NCBI RefSeq assembly: GCF_000186865.1
Contig: NW_008705563.1
Span: 1,036,296-1,083,101 of the forward strand
Length of the DNA stretch: 46,806 nucleotides
Source: Aureococcus anophagefferens
Lineage: Eukaryota; Sar; Pelagophyceae; Pelagomonadales; Pelagomonadaceae
Direction of reading: 5' to 3'
Part shown: positions 9,173-18,295 of the stretch, one piece after another
Numbering within the stretch: position 1 is the first letter of the stretch
Layout of the letters: each line of letters begins with the position of its first letter
Position numbers and translations under genes: made by a program
Notes under the pieces: generated by a model
Database searches by the model: none
The model's input: the letters and a program-made list of their open reading frames with translations, nothing else
What the model was told of the DNA's origin: nothing

Positions 9173-10129
9173 TTACAGCGTGTCGTCGAGGTAGGCGAGG
9201 AGCTTCGCCTTGCCGCCGGCGTCGAGGAGCGCGTCCTCGGCGCCGATGTCGAAGCTGTCGAACTTGAGCTTCTTGCGCACGGCCGGCGGGAAGAGGGGCG
9301 TGAAGAGCTTGACGAGGGCCCCGAGGAGGCGCGGCAGGTTGAGGAGCACGGTGGGGCCCGAGAGGCCCGGGAAGATCGCGTCGCCCTGCTTCGACGCCGC
9401 GCTCAGCGCGTTGCGGAACGACGCGTCGCCGAAGAGGTCGACGCCCTGGAGGTCGTTGACCGTGACGACCGTCGCCAGCTCGCCGGTCCGCGCCGTGAGC
9501 GCCGCGACGACGCGCTCGTTGACCGCCTTGGCGTAGAGGAAGAACGACGATAGGGCGTCCGCGTCGACGTCGGCCATGAGGCCCTTGTCGTCGATGAGAC
9601 CCGCGCGGATGGCGTACACGAGGCCGCCGGCGCCGCGCATGGTCATGAGCTTGCCCGCGGGCACCCAGGGCTCGATCTTGGCGGAATGAGGGGCGGCGGC
9701 GAGCACGGGCCCGTTGTCCCACGATCCCGGCGTCGCGGTGGCCGCCGCGACGGCGTCGCGCGCCGCCTCGACGATGGGTTTGCCTTCGCCCAGGCGCCAC
9801 GCCACGCTCGCCTCGACGCGCGCCGCGACGGCGTCGAGGTCGACGTCCTCGGCCTCGGCGCAGAATCGGAGCAACCACGCGTCGCGTTCGTCGTCCGTGG
9901 CGTAGGGCAGCACGTCCGCCGCGGGCGCGCGGCAGGCCTCCGTGCGCGCCGCGAGGTCCGCGACGACCGCCGCCCGCGTCATCGACGCGTCGCCGACCGC
10001 GACCTCGCCCGCGAGGAGCTCGCTGACGGGGGTTGCGGCGACGGCAATGTTCGGGCGCAGCAGGGGCGTCGGTGCGCGGAACGCGTGCAGCGCCGCGGGC
10101 AGCGCGATCAATAGAGTGACTGCGCGCAT
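9173..10129 (-). CDS. CRAL-TRIO (Sec14-like) lipid-binding protein, probably plastid-targeted
   Basis: I start at the ATG at 10127-10129, which gives MRAVTLLIALPAALHAFRAP. This is a signal peptide ending in AFRAP, like the plastid leader of heterokont algae. Residues about 65-130 resemble the CRAL-TRIO N-terminal helices (DERDAWLLRFCAEAEDVDLD with VEASVAWRLGEGKPIV). The CRAL-TRIO core follows (AVNERVVAALTARTG, TVVTVNDLQGVDLF, IFPGLSGPTVLLNLPRLLGALVKLFTPLFP, KLKFDSFD). Members bind and exchange hydrophobic ligands such as phospholipids or tocopherol; the ligand here is unknown. 318 residues, single exon. Confidence 0.72.
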   Translation of the reverse strand: MRAVTLLIALPAALHAFRAPTPLLRPNIAVAATPVSELLAGEVAVGDASMTRAAVVADLAARTEACRAPAADVLPYATDDERDAWLLRFCAEAEDVDLDAVAARVEASVAWRLGEGKPIVEAARDAVAAATATPGSWDNGPVLAAAPHSAKIEPWVPAGKLMTMRGAGGLVYAIRAGLIDDKGLMADVDADALSSFFLYAKAVNERVVAALTARTGELATVVTVNDLQGVDLFGDASFRNALSAASKQGDAIFPGLSGPTVLLNLPRLLGALVKLFTPLFPPAVRKKLKFDSFDIGAEDALLDAGGKAKLLAYLDDTL

Positions 10130-10248
10130 CGTTTGCTGCGGGTATGCGGGTGTGCGCACGTCGCAGCGGCGTCGAGGATCGCGGACGAGGCCGCTGGCGG
10201 TCTTCAATATCTCGCTTGCCGCAGATTTGCCGCGGCGCCGCGGCCGTG

Positions 10249-10992
10249 ATGGACCCCCACGACACAGACTTTCTCAACAAGACGCGCGCCTGGTACGCCG
10301 CTGGCGAGCGCGACGTCGACAGTCTCTGTCGCGCCGGAAAGAGTGCGCACGGTGTTTACGTCATCGATGAACACGATGAAGGAGTCACTCGCCTGTATTG
10401 TGCATCGCTTCTCAGCTGTCGTTCGACCTTGCGGTGGCTTATCGACCACGGCGCCGACATAAATTATCGCGTAGGGGACCGGATTCGTACCAGGCCTGCA
10501 GGTGGTAAGTCAGCGCTGCACGCGGCCCTCGCGCACGGCGGGTTTGACGTTGCGAGCATGCTGCTCGATGCGGGCGCTCGCATCGATGCTGTGGATTACA
10601 ACGGTCGTACCACGCTGCATGAGGCTGTCAACTCCATGTATGTCAGAGACATGCAGCCTATCGCAGCGTGTAAGCGCCTGCTCAGTCTCGGGGCGTCGCT
10701 CGACGCGACTGATGTCGCCGGGGAAACCCCCGAGGCCTATGCACGGCGCCGCGGCTACACACAGGCTGCATTTTTTCTCGCTGACGTGCGCTCCGCTGGC
10801 AGCTGGGCGGCCTACATCGCTGCGCCGCGCGCCGCGCTGCTCGCGCTCCGCCGGGAGCTCCCCGCGCTCCGCGAGAGCGGCCGCGCGACCGCGCCGTCGA
10901 GCGTCCCCGCACACGAGCGCCTCTTCTTCCAGGCCCCGGACGACGTCTTCTCGCACATCATCGCGTTTTGGCGCAGCGACCGCGACCTGTAA
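10249..10992 (+). CDS. Ankyrin-repeat protein (paralogue 2)
   Basis: 247 residues from the ATG at 10249 (MDPHDTDFLNKTRAWYAAGE). Ankyrin repeats: LRWLIDHGADINYR, SALHAALAHGGFDVASMLL, DAGARIDAVDYNGRTTLHEA, and LSLGASLDATDVAGETPEAY. The N-terminal TRAWYAAGERDVDSLCR matches TRAWYAAGDRDIDSLCR of the inverted paralogue at 2,448-3,224, and the last 70 residues are nearly identical to it, while the repeats in between differ. No enzymatic domain. Likely one member of a larger family, with a conserved C-terminal cap whose function I do not know. GC falls in the repeat region relative to neighbours. Confidence 0.75.
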   Translation: MDPHDTDFLNKTRAWYAAGERDVDSLCRAGKSAHGVYVIDEHDEGVTRLYCASLLSCRSTLRWLIDHGADINYRVGDRIRTRPAGGKSALHAALAHGGFDVASMLLDAGARIDAVDYNGRTTLHEAVNSMYVRDMQPIAACKRLLSLGASLDATDVAGETPEAYARRRGYTQAAFFLADVRSAGSWAAYIAAPRAALLALRRELPALRESGRATAPSSVPAHERLFFQAPDDVFSHIIAFWRSDRDL

Positions 10993-11202
10993 GGCTGTGC
11001 CGACGCTATGTTGAATAACAGGTTGAAGGAGCAGGGCCTGGCATCGAGGTGGCGGCGCTCTCCGGTGCGTGCTCGAGGTCGCGGTCGACGCCTGCTCGCG
11101 CGCGGACGACTGGCAGTCGCGCGCTCACGAAGACGCTGACGAGGCCGTGGCGCGGCGTACGACGCGCAGCTTCACATTTCGCACGAAGCGCGCAATACCA
11201 CA

Positions 11203-12821
11203 ATGAGGCTGCTGCGCGTGCTCGCCTTCGCGGCCGTCGTCGCCTCGACAGATGAAGTCTACGACTTCACGGCCGCGTCCGCCGACGGCTTCTTCGACGC
11301 GTCGGCGCCGTCGGCGGCGGTTGTTGACGGCGCGACGGTGCTGTCCGCCACCACTCCGCTCGCGACGGCGTGCGGCGCCGCGTTCCGCGCGTCCGGCGCC
11401 GGCGCGTTTTCCCTCTACTTCAGCGAAGCCATGGACCCGGGCACGCCGTCGCTCGACCACGACGTCGCGTTGGCCGCGGGCGAATCCGACGGCGAGGTCC
11501 GCTTCTTCGCGTTCCTGCCGTTCGGGCGCGGCGTCTACGTGTCGGCGACCTACGCGCTCAGCGGCGGCGACGGTTTAGTCAAAACCGACGCCGCGGCCTT
11601 CGCGTCGTCCGGCGACGCGGCCAGCGACGCCGCGGACGTCGCGGCGACGGCGACGAGCGACGCCGTCGCGCTGGCGCTGTCCGACATCGGCAGCGCCGTC
11701 GTCGCCGCGGCGTTCTTCCACGCGACGCCCGACGACGCGCCCTTCGGCGAGGCCGACTCGTCCGGCGCGCGCCACGGCATCCAGCGGGCCGACGCCGTCG
11801 CCGCGGCGCCGTCGGGCGCGCTCGCCGCGGAGCCGGCGACGACCTACGCGATCGGCGCGTCCTGGGTCGACGCGTCGCTGGGCGTGTTTCACGCCGCGGC
11901 GACGACGACTACCACCCCCGAGGCCGAGGACGGCTCGGGCGACTGCGCGTCGAACAACGTCGCGCTCGCGTCCGCCGGCGCCTCCGTCGCCGCCGTGTCG
12001 TCCAACTACGGCGGCGGCTCGTCGTCGTCGTCCTACGGCGCGGACAAGGCCATCGACGGGTCGGACAGCTCCCAGTGGTCGTCGGACGGCGACGGCGACG
12101 GCGCGTCGATCACCATCGCGCTGCCCTCGGCGACGGACGTCGTCGGCGTCGGCTTCTACTCCCGGTCGATGACGAACTCCGCGGTGATTCAGACCTACGA
12201 GGTGCGCTCCGCCGACGGCGAGGTGTTGGCGACCTGCGCGCTCCCGGACGCGACCGCGCTCTACGCCTGCGACGTCGTGGCCGACGGCGCCGAGAGCCTG
12301 ACCTTCGCCGCCGTGTCGACGACGGGCGGCAACACGGGCGCGCGGACCGTCGAGGTCTACGGCTGCGCTTCTACGGGCGACGCCGCCGCGTCCCCCGCGC
12401 CGACGCCGAACGAGGGAGAGGACGCGACGCCGGCGCCGACGAAGGAAGGAGAGGCCGACGGCGCGGGACGCGCGCGCTCTTTCGTAGCCGCGGCGACGCT
12501 CGCTCTGATCTTCGGCGTCTTCTAGGCGACGAGTGCGCCGACGATGCGGACTGGTTCTTCAAGAAGAAGAAACGCGACTGCGCTTGGGTCTCCAAGAAGC
12601 CTGCGGCGCGCTGCAATGAAGACGCGGAAGCGGCGTGCGCCGAGGCGTGCTGCTCCTGCGACGAGGACGACGCCTCTTGGTTCGCGAAGAAGGCGACGCG
12701 CGACTGCGCGTGGGTGGCGAAGAAGAAGACGAAGAGCCGCTGCAAGAAGAAGGGCCGCGACGGCGACGGCAAAAAGAAAAAGGCGAAGGTCGCCTGCCCC
12801 GTCGCGTGCTGCGGCTGGTAA
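11203..12821 (+). CDS. Secreted discoidin (F5/8 type C)-domain protein; Cys-rich tail by splicing
   Basis: Signal peptide MRLLRVLAFAAVVAST. Residues about 245-395 form an F5/8 type C-like galactose-binding domain (SYGADKAIDGSDSSQWSSDG, VVGVGFYSRSMTNSAVIQTY), followed by a Pro/Thr-rich linker. Unspliced, the frame stops at 12525 after a short hydrophobic tail. A different frame downstream encodes two Cys-rich units (DDADWFFKKKKRDCAWVSKK and DASWFAKKATRDCAWVAKKK, ending ACPVACCGW) and has no start of its own. A GC-AG intron, for example 12461-12525 with a CTGAT branch-like motif and TTCTAG acceptor, joins them in frame (1,554 nt, 517 residues). Donors at 12470 or 12476 also fit. I favour the spliced form; alternative splicing could give both. 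Confidence 0.6.
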
Positions 12822-12834
12822 GGTTCCACATAGA

Positions 12835-13593
12835 TTACTCCCGCTCCGCCTCCTGCGCCTCGTCGGCGAAGAAGGACCCGAGCGCCAACGCGATGGTCAC
12901 GACGAGGGGCGCCGTGACGATGGCCAGCGAGCAGGCGCCGTTCTCCCAGTCCGCGGGCCGCAGCGCGCCGAGGGACGTGAGGAAGGACGCGTAGGCGAAC
13001 GCGAAGAGCGCCACGGGCGCGTAGAGCCGGAGGACGTAGGCCTCGCCGCTCGGCGCGCGGCGCAGCACGAGGCGCTGCCAGTCGCGCGGCCTGAGGCGCG
13101 GCGGCGACGGCGGCCGGAAGGGCTCGTCGAGCTCGCCGACGGCGCGGACGACCGTCGGCCGCGGCGACTCGGGCAGCGCCAGACTCGCGCGCCTCGCCGC
13201 CGTCGCGCCGTCGCGCACGAACTGCAGCGCGAGCTGGGGCCAGGGCACGTCGGAGGCCATGAGCACGGCGAAGTACGCGTCGACGTCGACGGCGGTCTCC
13301 AGAATCGGCACGGGCATGTTCGGCCCCAGGTCCGCGGTGATCCTCCGGTGGAAGGCGACGAGTTGGTCGAAGCTCTTCCGCGAGCTCACGTCGACGTCGC
13401 CGTCGACGTAGATGACGAGCTCGACGCCGGACGCGTCGGGCTCCCCGTGGCATAAAATCTCGCGCACGCCGCCGACGTCCTCGCGGAGCTCCGGCTGCGC
13501 CTCGCAGAAGCCCGGCGCCAGGTATTGGAACGCCGACGCGTAGTGCTCGCCCATCGCCGCCGACAGCCGCTCGTAGCGCGGGTAATCGGTCAT
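12835..13593 (-). CDS. Unknown protein with C-terminal membrane segments
   Basis: 252 residues from the ATG at 13591-13593 (MTDYPRYERLSAAMGEHYAS). The frame is open about 34 codons further upstream, but that part is Pro/Gly-rich and overlaps a short DNA repeat, so I leave it out. The central part looks globular (VELVIYVDGDVDVSSRKSFD, VAFHRRITADLGPNMPVPI). Two hydrophobic helices lie near the C-terminus (VALFAFAYASFLTSLGAL and LAIVTAPLVVTIALALGSFF), followed by an acidic tail. No family recognised. It is convergent with the discoidin-domain gene, and the two stop codons are about 13 bp apart. Confidence 0.5.
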   Translation of the reverse strand: MTDYPRYERLSAAMGEHYASAFQYLAPGFCEAQPELREDVGGVREILCHGEPDASGVELVIYVDGDVDVSSRKSFDQLVAFHRRITADLGPNMPVPILETAVDVDAYFAVLMASDVPWPQLALQFVRDGATAARRASLALPESPRPTVVRAVGELDEPFRPPSPPRLRPRDWQRLVLRRAPSGEAYVLRLYAPVALFAFAYASFLTSLGALRPADWENGACSLAIVTAPLVVTIALALGSFFADEAQEAERE

Positions 13594-14004
13594 GGCCACC
13601 CAGAGGCTGCCGCTGGGGCCACCCAGCGGGCCGAGGCCGGGCGCGGGCTGCCGCTGGTGGGCCACCCAGCCCGCGTGGCTGGGGGCAAACATCAAACATT
13701 GATTTCATCGCGAGGCCGGCATTGACGATTTGCGAGCGAGCTTCCCGCATGCGCGCATTGCAGTTTTGGCCGCAGCCAAGCTCGTCGTCGGTGCTGCGTG
13801 CAGAGGATGATGGCTCTTCGAACGAGCGCGCGCGTCGCCGCAGCCCACGCGCGGCGCCCGATCGTTCGAGCGCTGGCGACCTTCGAGGACTCGGGCCTCC
13901 CGGCGATTACGAAGAACGACGACGAGTGAAGCGCCGGCGTCTTTGACGAGAGAGCGCTGCGCGCTACCGGGGACCGAGGCGTCGGCGAGAGGCGCGCGCG
14001 AGGC
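13594..14004. other. Intergenic region with a short direct repeat
   Basis: Holds the likely shared 5' region of the unknown membrane protein (minus strand) and the lipoyl protein (plus strand). GGCTGCCGCTGG followed by a GGCCACCCAGC block is repeated at 13605-13627 and 13646-13670. Open frames here are short and without recognisable motifs. I see no RNA gene. Confidence 0.4.
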
Positions 14005-14331
14005 ATGCGTCGCGAGCCCTTCGATCGTCGCGCCGCGTCGCTGAATTGCGCCCCGTCCAGGATCATCGTGCGGACGCCGTTCATCGGCGACAACATCTTC
14101 CACGCGGAGATGGGCGAGCTCTACGAGTTCACCGTGGCCGTCGGCGACGTCGTCGCGGCCGACGACACCATCGCCGTCGTCGACACGCACAAGGCGTCCA
14201 TCGACATCCGGACGCCCCACAGCGGCACCGTCGCGCGGCTCCTCGTCGACGCCGGCACGGAGGTCTACGAGTCCCACCCCGTCCTCGCCCTCACGGGGCC
14301 CTCCGCCAACCCCCGCGTCCGCATGAAGTGA
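14005..14331 (+). CDS. Solitary lipoyl/biotinyl-domain protein (E2-like)
   Basis: 108 residues consisting almost entirely of one lipoyl domain of 2-oxoacid dehydrogenase E2 type: IIVRTPFIGDNIFHAEMGEL, VAVGDVVAADDTIAVVDTHK, then ASIDIRTPHSGTVARLLVDA. Lys63 in DTHKAS occupies the lipoylated beta-turn. No E1-binding or acyltransferase domain follows; the frame stops after PSANPRVRMK. The basic N-terminus (MRREPFDRRAASLNCAPSR) could be a mitochondrial presequence. Alternatively, an acceptor-like CCAG before GATCATCG could mean the first exon lies upstream. Could be a truncated E2, a GcvH-like carrier or a scaffold subunit; the family fold is clear, the role is not. Confidence 0.6.
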   Translation: MRREPFDRRAASLNCAPSRIIVRTPFIGDNIFHAEMGELYEFTVAVGDVVAADDTIAVVDTHKASIDIRTPHSGTVARLLVDAGTEVYESHPVLALTGPSANPRVRMK

Positions 14332-14460
14332 GTCGTGGCGGCGCCGCCAGCCCCCGAGTAGCATCTTTGGTCCCTTTTTTGGTAGAGCGGCTCGACGGGC
14401 TTCAACGGTGCACACAATACAATGTTGCATGGGATGCTGCCCCGCGGTTTTTAGCGCGGC

Positions 14461-15015
14461 ATGCAGACGCCGTCGCAGGTGCTCGAGGCGCAGCAGGAGA
14501 CGCAGGCGCCGGCCCTGTCGAACCGGCGCGGCCTCGACCCGGAGCCCTTCCCCTACCGCGCGGCCTTCCCCCCGAAGGTCTTCGTCGCGCCGGAGTCGTC
14601 CTACGCCCTCACGAAGCGCACGCGCAACGGCTTCGGCGTCACGACGTCGCAGCTGAGCGCGTCCCAGGTGGGCATCCGCGACAAGGCGGAGAACCCGAAC
14701 ACGCGGGCCTTCCGCGACGCGGCGCAGGCCCAGCTCCGCACGGACATCCACTACCCGTCGCGGCGGAGCTGCCACCTCCAGTCCGCCTACCCGGGCACGA
14801 TCGTCAAGCTCGACCCGTCCTACCCCTTCAAGCCGCCGACGCCCATGGACCCCCACGCCGGCGAGATGACGAAGCGCGCCTTCGTCAAGGACTCGTTCCG
14901 CGGCGCGCAGCCGGGCATGGCGTCCAAGTGGGCCGACGAGTACAAGCACACGGCCCGATGCCGCGCGGCCAACTCCGACAAGGCCCACAGGACCCACATC
15001 GAGTTCACGTCCTAA
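14461..15015 (+). CDS. Unknown soluble protein, Pro/Tyr motifs
   Basis: 184 residues, MQTPSQVLEAQQETQAPALS to the stop at 15013-15015. No signal peptide or membrane helix. It contains several aromatic-proline motifs (PFPYRAAFPPKVF, SAYPGTIVKLDPSYPFKPP, DPHAGEMTKRAFVKDSFRG). Such patterns occur in axonemal or microtubule-associated small proteins, but I cannot match it to one. Codon use is like its neighbours, and it shows amino-acid-level structure rather than simple repeats, which supports a real gene. The preceding stretch (about 14,332-14,460) has no gene. Confidence 0.5.
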   Translation: MQTPSQVLEAQQETQAPALSNRRGLDPEPFPYRAAFPPKVFVAPESSYALTKRTRNGFGVTTSQLSASQVGIRDKAENPNTRAFRDAAQAQLRTDIHYPSRRSCHLQSAYPGTIVKLDPSYPFKPPTPMDPHAGEMTKRAFVKDSFRGAQPGMASKWADEYKHTARCRAANSDKAHRTHIEFTS

Positions 15016-15189
15016 GAGCGAAGGGGGTTCGATCGACGGCGCAGACAAGGGGGGAGGATGCGAGACGAAAGACGGAGGTGTTTGAGAGAGCGGCGCGAGG
15101 TCCGGCGAGCTTGGTTTCGGGGATGTTTCGTCGACGGGGCTCGCGGCGGGACCTTGGTGGTGGCGAAGCGTCGGATGCGGCGAGCGACG

Positions 15190-16827
15190 CTAGACGGACC
15201 CGCGGCGGGGGCTGTGGAGCGCCGCCCCGTCCGCCGAGGGCGTCTTCCGGAGGGCCGCGCCCGCGGACGCGCGGCGATTCGGCGCCGGCCGCTCCCACTG
15301 GCTGACGCCGAGCGCCGGCGACCGGTAGTAGAAGCACTGCGAGGCCGCGTCGTACGCCGATTCCCATCCCGCGGGCAGCCCTTCGGACGCGGCGCCGTCC
15401 GCGGGCGGACTGTTTCTGAGGTCGAAGGGCGGCGGGCTCGGGCCCGGGCCGGACGCGCGGGGGTCCGGCGACGCGCGCGGGATGGGCGACTCGCGGGCGA
15501 AGCGCCCCGCGCTCCGCGCGTAGATGGCGTTGAACTCGACGACCTTGGCCGACGGCGGCGCGGGCGGCTTCCGGAGCGGCTTCGTGGAGCGGCGGACGGC
15601 CTTCGCGACGGCGGACACGCGGCGCCGCACGGACGCGCGCGCGCGCCGCGCCGCGCCCGAGAGGCCCGAGCTCGCGTCGACCTTCAGGCCCAGGAACGCG
15701 GCCGTCGCCGCGAGCGCGAGCTCGACGGCCCGCTGGCCGAGCGCGACGCAGAGGAAGGCGCGCCGCGGCGTCGGCGCCGCCTCGGCGACGACGGCGAGGA
15801 GCAGCGCCGCGTTCGCGAGGGACCCCGCGCCCGTGACGACGAGCTGCGCGCGGACGCGGTAGGACTGGGACCCGTCGTTCTCGTACAGGACGACGCAGTT
15901 GCACGAATAGGCTGCCGACAGCGCGTCCACGTCGCCGTCCCCGTCGACGTCGATGGCGAAGACGGCCATGGGTCCGTCCGCCGAGGCCGAGAGGAGGCGC
16001 TCGTAGAAATGGAAGTTGTCGTCCTCGACCTCGTCGCTCTCGTACCACGCGACGTCGCTTTCGGAGTAGGACGCCGCCAGCGCGTCCGTGTCCCCGTCGC
16101 CGTCCACGTCGATGGCGAAGATGGAGCGAGCGCCTTCCGCGAGCGTCGTGATGACGTGCTCGTAGAAATGGAAGTTGTCGTCCTCGACCTCGTCGCTCTC
16201 GTACCACGCGAACGTGTCGTCGTCCTCGGACGCCGACAGCACGTCGACGTCGCCGTCGCCGTCGACGTCGATGGCGAAGATGGAAACGGCGCCGTCCGCC
16301 AGCGTCGTGATGAAGCGCTCGGTGAAGTACTGCGACCCGTCGTTATCGTACCAGGCGACCGTGTCGTCGGTGTAGGACGCCGACAGCGCGTCGACGTCGC
16401 CGTCGCCGTCCAGGTCGATCGCGAAGACGGAGCGGGCGGCGCCCGCCGAGATGGTGTGCTCGGTGAAGGACTGGGACCCGTCGTTCTCGTACCACGCAGC
16501 CACGGTGCTGCCGCTCGAGAGCGCGTCGACGTCGCCGTCGCCGTCGACGTCGATCGCGAAGACGGAGACGGCGGAGGTCGCCGAGTTCGTGATGATGCGC
16601 TTGGTGAAGGACTGGGAGCCGTCGTTCTCGTACCACGCGACCGTGTCGTCGTTGTAAGACGCCGAGAGCGCGTCGACGTCGCCGTCGCCGTCGACGTCGA
16701 TCGCGAAGACGGAGACGGCGCCGTCGGCCAGCGTCGTGATGATGCGCTCGGAGAACGCGACGCAGCCCCAGCACCCGGGCAGCGCCAGGGCCAGGATCAG
16801 GGCGCCGAGGGCGGGCCCCGCCCCCAT
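15190..16827 (-). CDS. VCBS/FG-GAP ectodomain, membrane segments and cytoplasmic WW domain
   Basis: 545 residues, single exon. Signal peptide MGAGPALGALILALALPGCW. Six repeats of about 47 residues follow, each with a calcium-type DVDGDGDVDALSA loop and a VAWYENDGSQSF strand (integrin-like FG-GAP/VCBS). Two repeats carry a variant ESDEVEDDNFHFYE insert. Hydrophobic segments near residues 330-390 (LVVTGAGSLANAALLLAVVA, AVELALAATAAFLGLKV) probably cross the membrane. The C-terminal third is basic and Pro-rich and ends with a WW domain (LPAGWESAYDAASQCFYYRS, then GVSQWERP, near 15,290-15,385) that would bind Pro-rich partners. This suggests a surface receptor or adhesion protein with an intracellular adaptor. 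Confidence 0.82.
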   Translation of the reverse strand: MGAGPALGALILALALPGCWGCVAFSERIITTLADGAVSVFAIDVDGDGDVDALSASYNDDTVAWYENDGSQSFTKRIITNSATSAVSVFAIDVDGDGDVDALSSGSTVAAWYENDGSQSFTEHTISAGAARSVFAIDLDGDGDVDALSASYTDDTVAWYDNDGSQYFTERFITTLADGAVSIFAIDVDGDGDVDVLSASEDDDTFAWYESDEVEDDNFHFYEHVITTLAEGARSIFAIDVDGDGDTDALAASYSESDVAWYESDEVEDDNFHFYERLLSASADGPMAVFAIDVDGDGDVDALSAAYSCNCVVLYENDGSQSYRVRAQLVVTGAGSLANAALLLAVVAEAAPTPRRAFLCVALGQRAVELALAATAAFLGLKVDASSGLSGAARRARASVRRRVSAVAKAVRRSTKPLRKPPAPPSAKVVEFNAIYARSAGRFARESPIPRASPDPRASGPGPSPPPFDLRNSPPADGAASEGLPAGWESAYDAASQCFYYRSPALGVSQWERPAPNRRASAGAALRKTPSADGAALHSPRRGSV

Positions 16828-18295
16828 CGCGCTTCTTCAGCGCGTGGGCGCGGGTGGCTGCCCCGACTCGCGCGGTGCTAGGCTAGGAGAGGTTAACAGC
16901 TAGAGGGCCTCCCCCAGGGGGGTTTGCGGCACCAGGCCTTGCGGCACTGGGACTCCAAGCCTAGCCGCGGCTGAACACGAGCAGCCGGGCTGGCATCTAG
17001 CTCCGAGGGGCCAGGCGCGCGGGGGCTCACTCGCAGTCCGTGGACTCGCTTCGCGGCCCGCGCGGACATGCCATACTCAGGGCGGGTCCGGTTTTCCATC
17101 CAGCATTGGCGCCGGACACGGCCAGAACGCACGAGGTTTCTAGACACCGCGCCGACGCCGCCGTCAGGGTCAGAGAGCTGAGTTCCCCCCGGCGCCCGCC
17201 TTTCGCTTGAGCGGCCTTCTCGGTTCGCCGCCACCCAGGGGGGTGTCACCGCCGCAGGGGTCCGTACGCAGCCGGGACCTCGTCCGCGACCTGGGACCGC
17301 CATACGACGGCGTCCTGCCCCGGGCAGGAGCTCGTTGACGATGCGGAACCGGATTGACACCGCCCCTTTGTCGACTACAGCCTTGTCCTTTGACACGAGG
17401 CTGGGAGGACGGGGCCACCGCACCCCCCGGGAAGAGCTTCCGGAGGACTGGGCGAAAACACGACGCTGAAAAACCCCGCCCCCGGGAAAACCCGACCGGG
17501 AGAAAAGCCGGAGGCTGGGAAAAGCGAAGTGCGAAAAAACCCTGGTGTTGTCCGAGTGCCAATCCAGCCCGTAACCACATTCGCAGCAGAGTCCTCGAGA
17601 GCAAACAGCGCCAGTCAGTCAGAGTGCCACGCCCCGGCGTCGTCCCAAGTGCCGCACCGGTCCGTGGGAAGAGAGCAAAGCCGCACAGGCGCCAGCCAAC
17701 CAGAGTGTCACGCCTGAGTAGGTGCGAGCATTCGTTAAAATTCCCAAAAAAAAGTCAGCGGCGTCCGGGCCGCCCCGCGCCCCTACGCGCGAACCCGGCC
17801 ACCACAGACGCCGGAAAGGGTGTCGGAGCAGCCGCGCGTCGCCGCAGTGACGCTGAAGTCCTCGTCCCGGCGGCCGCCACCGTGTGGCAGCCCTATCGCG
17901 CCGCCGCCACCGACGGGCCGACGAGGGCTGCCCCGCGCGCACCGCAGGCCGCGGGCACCGCGCCGAGGCCGCGGCGGCCGCGACCGGGAGCCGGGGCCCG
18001 CCACCCGGGGCGCGCGCAGCCCCGACGCCGAGCCATAACATCGGAAAACTCTCGTGCAGCGGTGCTTCCTTGGCAAGAGCAGAGCTTGAAGGACACAAGC
18101 ATTCCAACGGCAATAGCTCGCATTTGGCGTCGAGGCGCTCGAGGCACTTTTTCAAGGGAGAGCTAGTGGCAATTAATTCTCGCGCTGCACCGTGCGTCGC
18201 GCGGCGGCGCAGCCAGCGGCTGTGAGCTCGGCAGCAGCTCTCTCGCGCGCGACGCCACCGGCAGCACACGGCAGCGAGCGCCGTCGCTCGCGCCC
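16828..18295. other. 1.47-kb region without a recognisable gene
   Basis: Open frames on both strands lack family motifs and disagree with each other. Composition differs from coding DNA around it: C/G homopolymers (CCCCCAGGGGGG near 16,910), A-rich clusters near 17,450-17,545 and 17,740-17,755, and an imperfect repeat of GCGCCAGTCAGTCAGAGTG with GCGCCAGCCAACCAGAGTG about 84 bp apart (about 17,607 and 17,691). It could be an old mobile element, a non-coding RNA locus or a long regulatory region for the transporter gene at 18,296. I cannot decide. Confidence 0.4.

Noticed and set aside
13692..14096. 134-codon minus-strand ORF opposite the lipoyl gene
   Set aside because: Ser/Arg-rich, no motif, antisense to the start of the lipoyl-domain gene.
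17170..17604. 144-codon minus-strand ORF in the gene-poor region
   Set aside because: Composition is low-complexity Arg/Gly/Pro with no domain, and overlapping ORFs on both strands are equally long.
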